A DNA stretch of 64,000 nt from CBDDLD01 sp965250025 (GTDB taxonomy: Bacteria; Bacteroidota; Bacteroidia; Flavobacteriales; Flavobacteriaceae): contig OZ252283.1 of NCBI GenBank assembly GCA_965250025.1, positions 496,001 to 560,000 of the forward strand, in the 5' to 3' direction. The notes below the pieces were generated by a model that searched no databases, was not told the DNA's origin, and was given only the letters and a program-made list of their open reading frames with translations. Position numbers and translations under genes: made by a program. Below, piece after piece: positions 63,271-64,000 of the stretch (within the stretch, counting starts at the first letter, position 1; every line of letters begins with the position of its first letter).

Positions 63271-64000
63271 TCAGAATGTGGCAGTGAGGCTGACATGGAT
63301 TTTAGAATCCGAAAGCTTAAATTGACGCCCTTCGGTTTTTCCACTGGAGTAGTTGAATTTAAATAATCCGGCTTTGGTAAGTAATCCAAAACCAAAACCA
63401 AAACCAAAAAGCTTGGTCTTGGTGTCTAATGTTTGGTTTTCAGTATAGGCAGCATCCACTACAGAATGTACATATATATTACTGCTAAGTCTGTATCGGT
63501 ATTCGGTATTCAATACAGCAAAAAGGTTACCAACTAAACTATTCTCTTCAAACCCTCTGATAGAATTAATACCTCCGAAGCGATACAGCTCATTATCAAA
63601 ATAATCATCCGAAAGAAGTATGGCGCCATTTAACCTGGTGTAGATACTGTTGCGGTCATTGAGATTAAAGATCTTATAAGTGTTGAGATTGAAGGCATTT
63701 TGATCTAAAGACATTTCATCATTTTTTCTTTGACCAATACTAGCAGTTAAATCGAACAGAAAATTAATAGGAAATAAGGGATCGTAGAATTGTGGTTCTA
63801 TAAAATTATAGTTTAATAAATAGTAGGTGGACTTATAATCGTTTAACAGGCTGGTGTCCTCATCCAGTAGGTTGCTCGAGTTTATAGCATTAATACCAAC
63901 CCCAACCTTGTGTTTGGCATTGATTTGATATGCGATTTTTGCTTGTTGTTGCGTGGTGATAAATGTAGAATCCTTTCGAAATATATTTAAGCCTACATCT
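63271..64000 (-). CDS. Omp85-family outer membrane barrel, C-terminal part (5' end outside window)
   Basis: The minus-strand frame is open from the window edge to the stop at 63271, about 243 residues. It is beta-strand-rich and ends in Phe (HVSLTATF), as outer membrane barrels do. RFGGINSIRGFEENSLVG carries the IRGF motif of the Omp85/BamA barrel loop. It is therefore the C-terminal barrel of a BamA- or TamA-like surface antigen. Whether POTRA domains lie upstream cannot be seen. An assembly or transport role is inferred from the family. Confidence 0.8.
   Translation of the reverse strand, partial: DVGLNIFRKDSTFITTQQQAKIAYQINAKHKVGVGINAINSSNLLDEDTSLLNDYKSTYYLLNYNFIEPQFYDPLFPINFLFDLTASIGQRKNDEMSLDQNAFNLNTYKIFNLNDRNSIYTRLNGAILLSDDYFDNELYRFGGINSIRGFEENSLVGNLFAVLNTEYRYRLSSNIYVHSVVDAAYTENQTLDTKTKLFGFGFGFGLLTKAGLFKFNYSSGKTEGRQFKLSDSKIHVSLTATF

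Noticed and set aside
1..64000. Search by eye for CRISPR arrays, tRNA or rRNA genes, insertion sequences and phage genes
   Set aside because: No repeated spacer structure, transposase or integrase motifs, or RNA gene signatures were seen. The intergenic gaps are all short.

Overview
The window is about 64 kb of low-GC chromosome from a member of the Bacteroidota, most likely a marine Flavobacteriaceae. The evidence is type IX secretion genes (porU, porV), two secreted proteins with C-terminal YPNPT-type sorting domains, an Hpt-Adk fusion gene, a GbsR-type regulator, Mpl, and many -7 promoter boxes of the Bacteroidota form TAnnTTTG, with A-rich leaders instead of Shine-Dalgarno sites. Both ends cut through genes: porU on the left and an Omp85-type barrel on the right. 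I found no tRNA, rRNA, CRISPR array, insertion sequence or phage gene, and no gap longer than 300 bases lacks a gene.

Layout. 1-3.4 kb: porU end, porV, cdd. 3.5-8.5 kb: pyruvate dehydrogenase E1-alpha and E2, an M28 peptidase lipoprotein, an SDR and a HAD hydrolase. 8.5-12.6 kb: a giant secreted fusion of an FG-GAP propeller with a vanadium-haloperoxidase-like domain. 12.6-15.8 kb: SprT-like protease, mannose-1-P guanylyltransferase and a DUF389 membrane protein. 15.8-17.3 kb (minus): MlaF/MlaE-type lipid transport. 17.4-19.9 kb: PafA-like phosphatase and a secreted or anchored nuclease. 19.9-25.4 kb (minus): glycosyltransferase, methyltransferase, KAS III and glycine decarboxylase. 25.5-30.7 kb: a UbiA-like membrane protein, an ECF sigma factor with a small Cys protein, and a GbsR-controlled lipid-modification cassette (membrane protein, desaturase, methyltransferase). 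30.8-34.6 kb (minus): M3 peptidase and purEK. 34.7-38.2 kb: hpt-adk, obg, a K+ channel and a DUF4136 lipoprotein. 38.2-44.8 kb (minus): DoxX and a 2041-residue alpha-2-macroglobulin. 45.0-51.3 kb: a TPR protein, then a tetR-ABC-HlyD-TolC operon. 51.4-61.5 kb: mpl, a minus-strand group of small enzymes, radC, a deacetylase-like protein, yjjG, rarA, rhomboid and rlmB. 61.5-64 kb (minus): a secreted arylsulfotransferase-like protein and an Omp85 barrel.

The candidates most worth a second look are: (i) the tetR-ABC-HlyD-TolC operon, whose ABC protein keeps Walker A but has lost the Q-loop Gln, LSGGQ, the Walker B order and the H-loop His; (ii) the GbsR cassette, with two matching operator palindromes controlling a non-canonical desaturase plus a methyltransferase; (iii) the FG-GAP/haloperoxidase fusion; and (iv) an orphan plus-strand promoter, stem-loop and terminator unit between dcp and purE that looks like a short RNA gene. 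Many start codons were chosen because a -7 box lies inside the longest open frame. All family assignments come from reading motifs by eye, with no database search.
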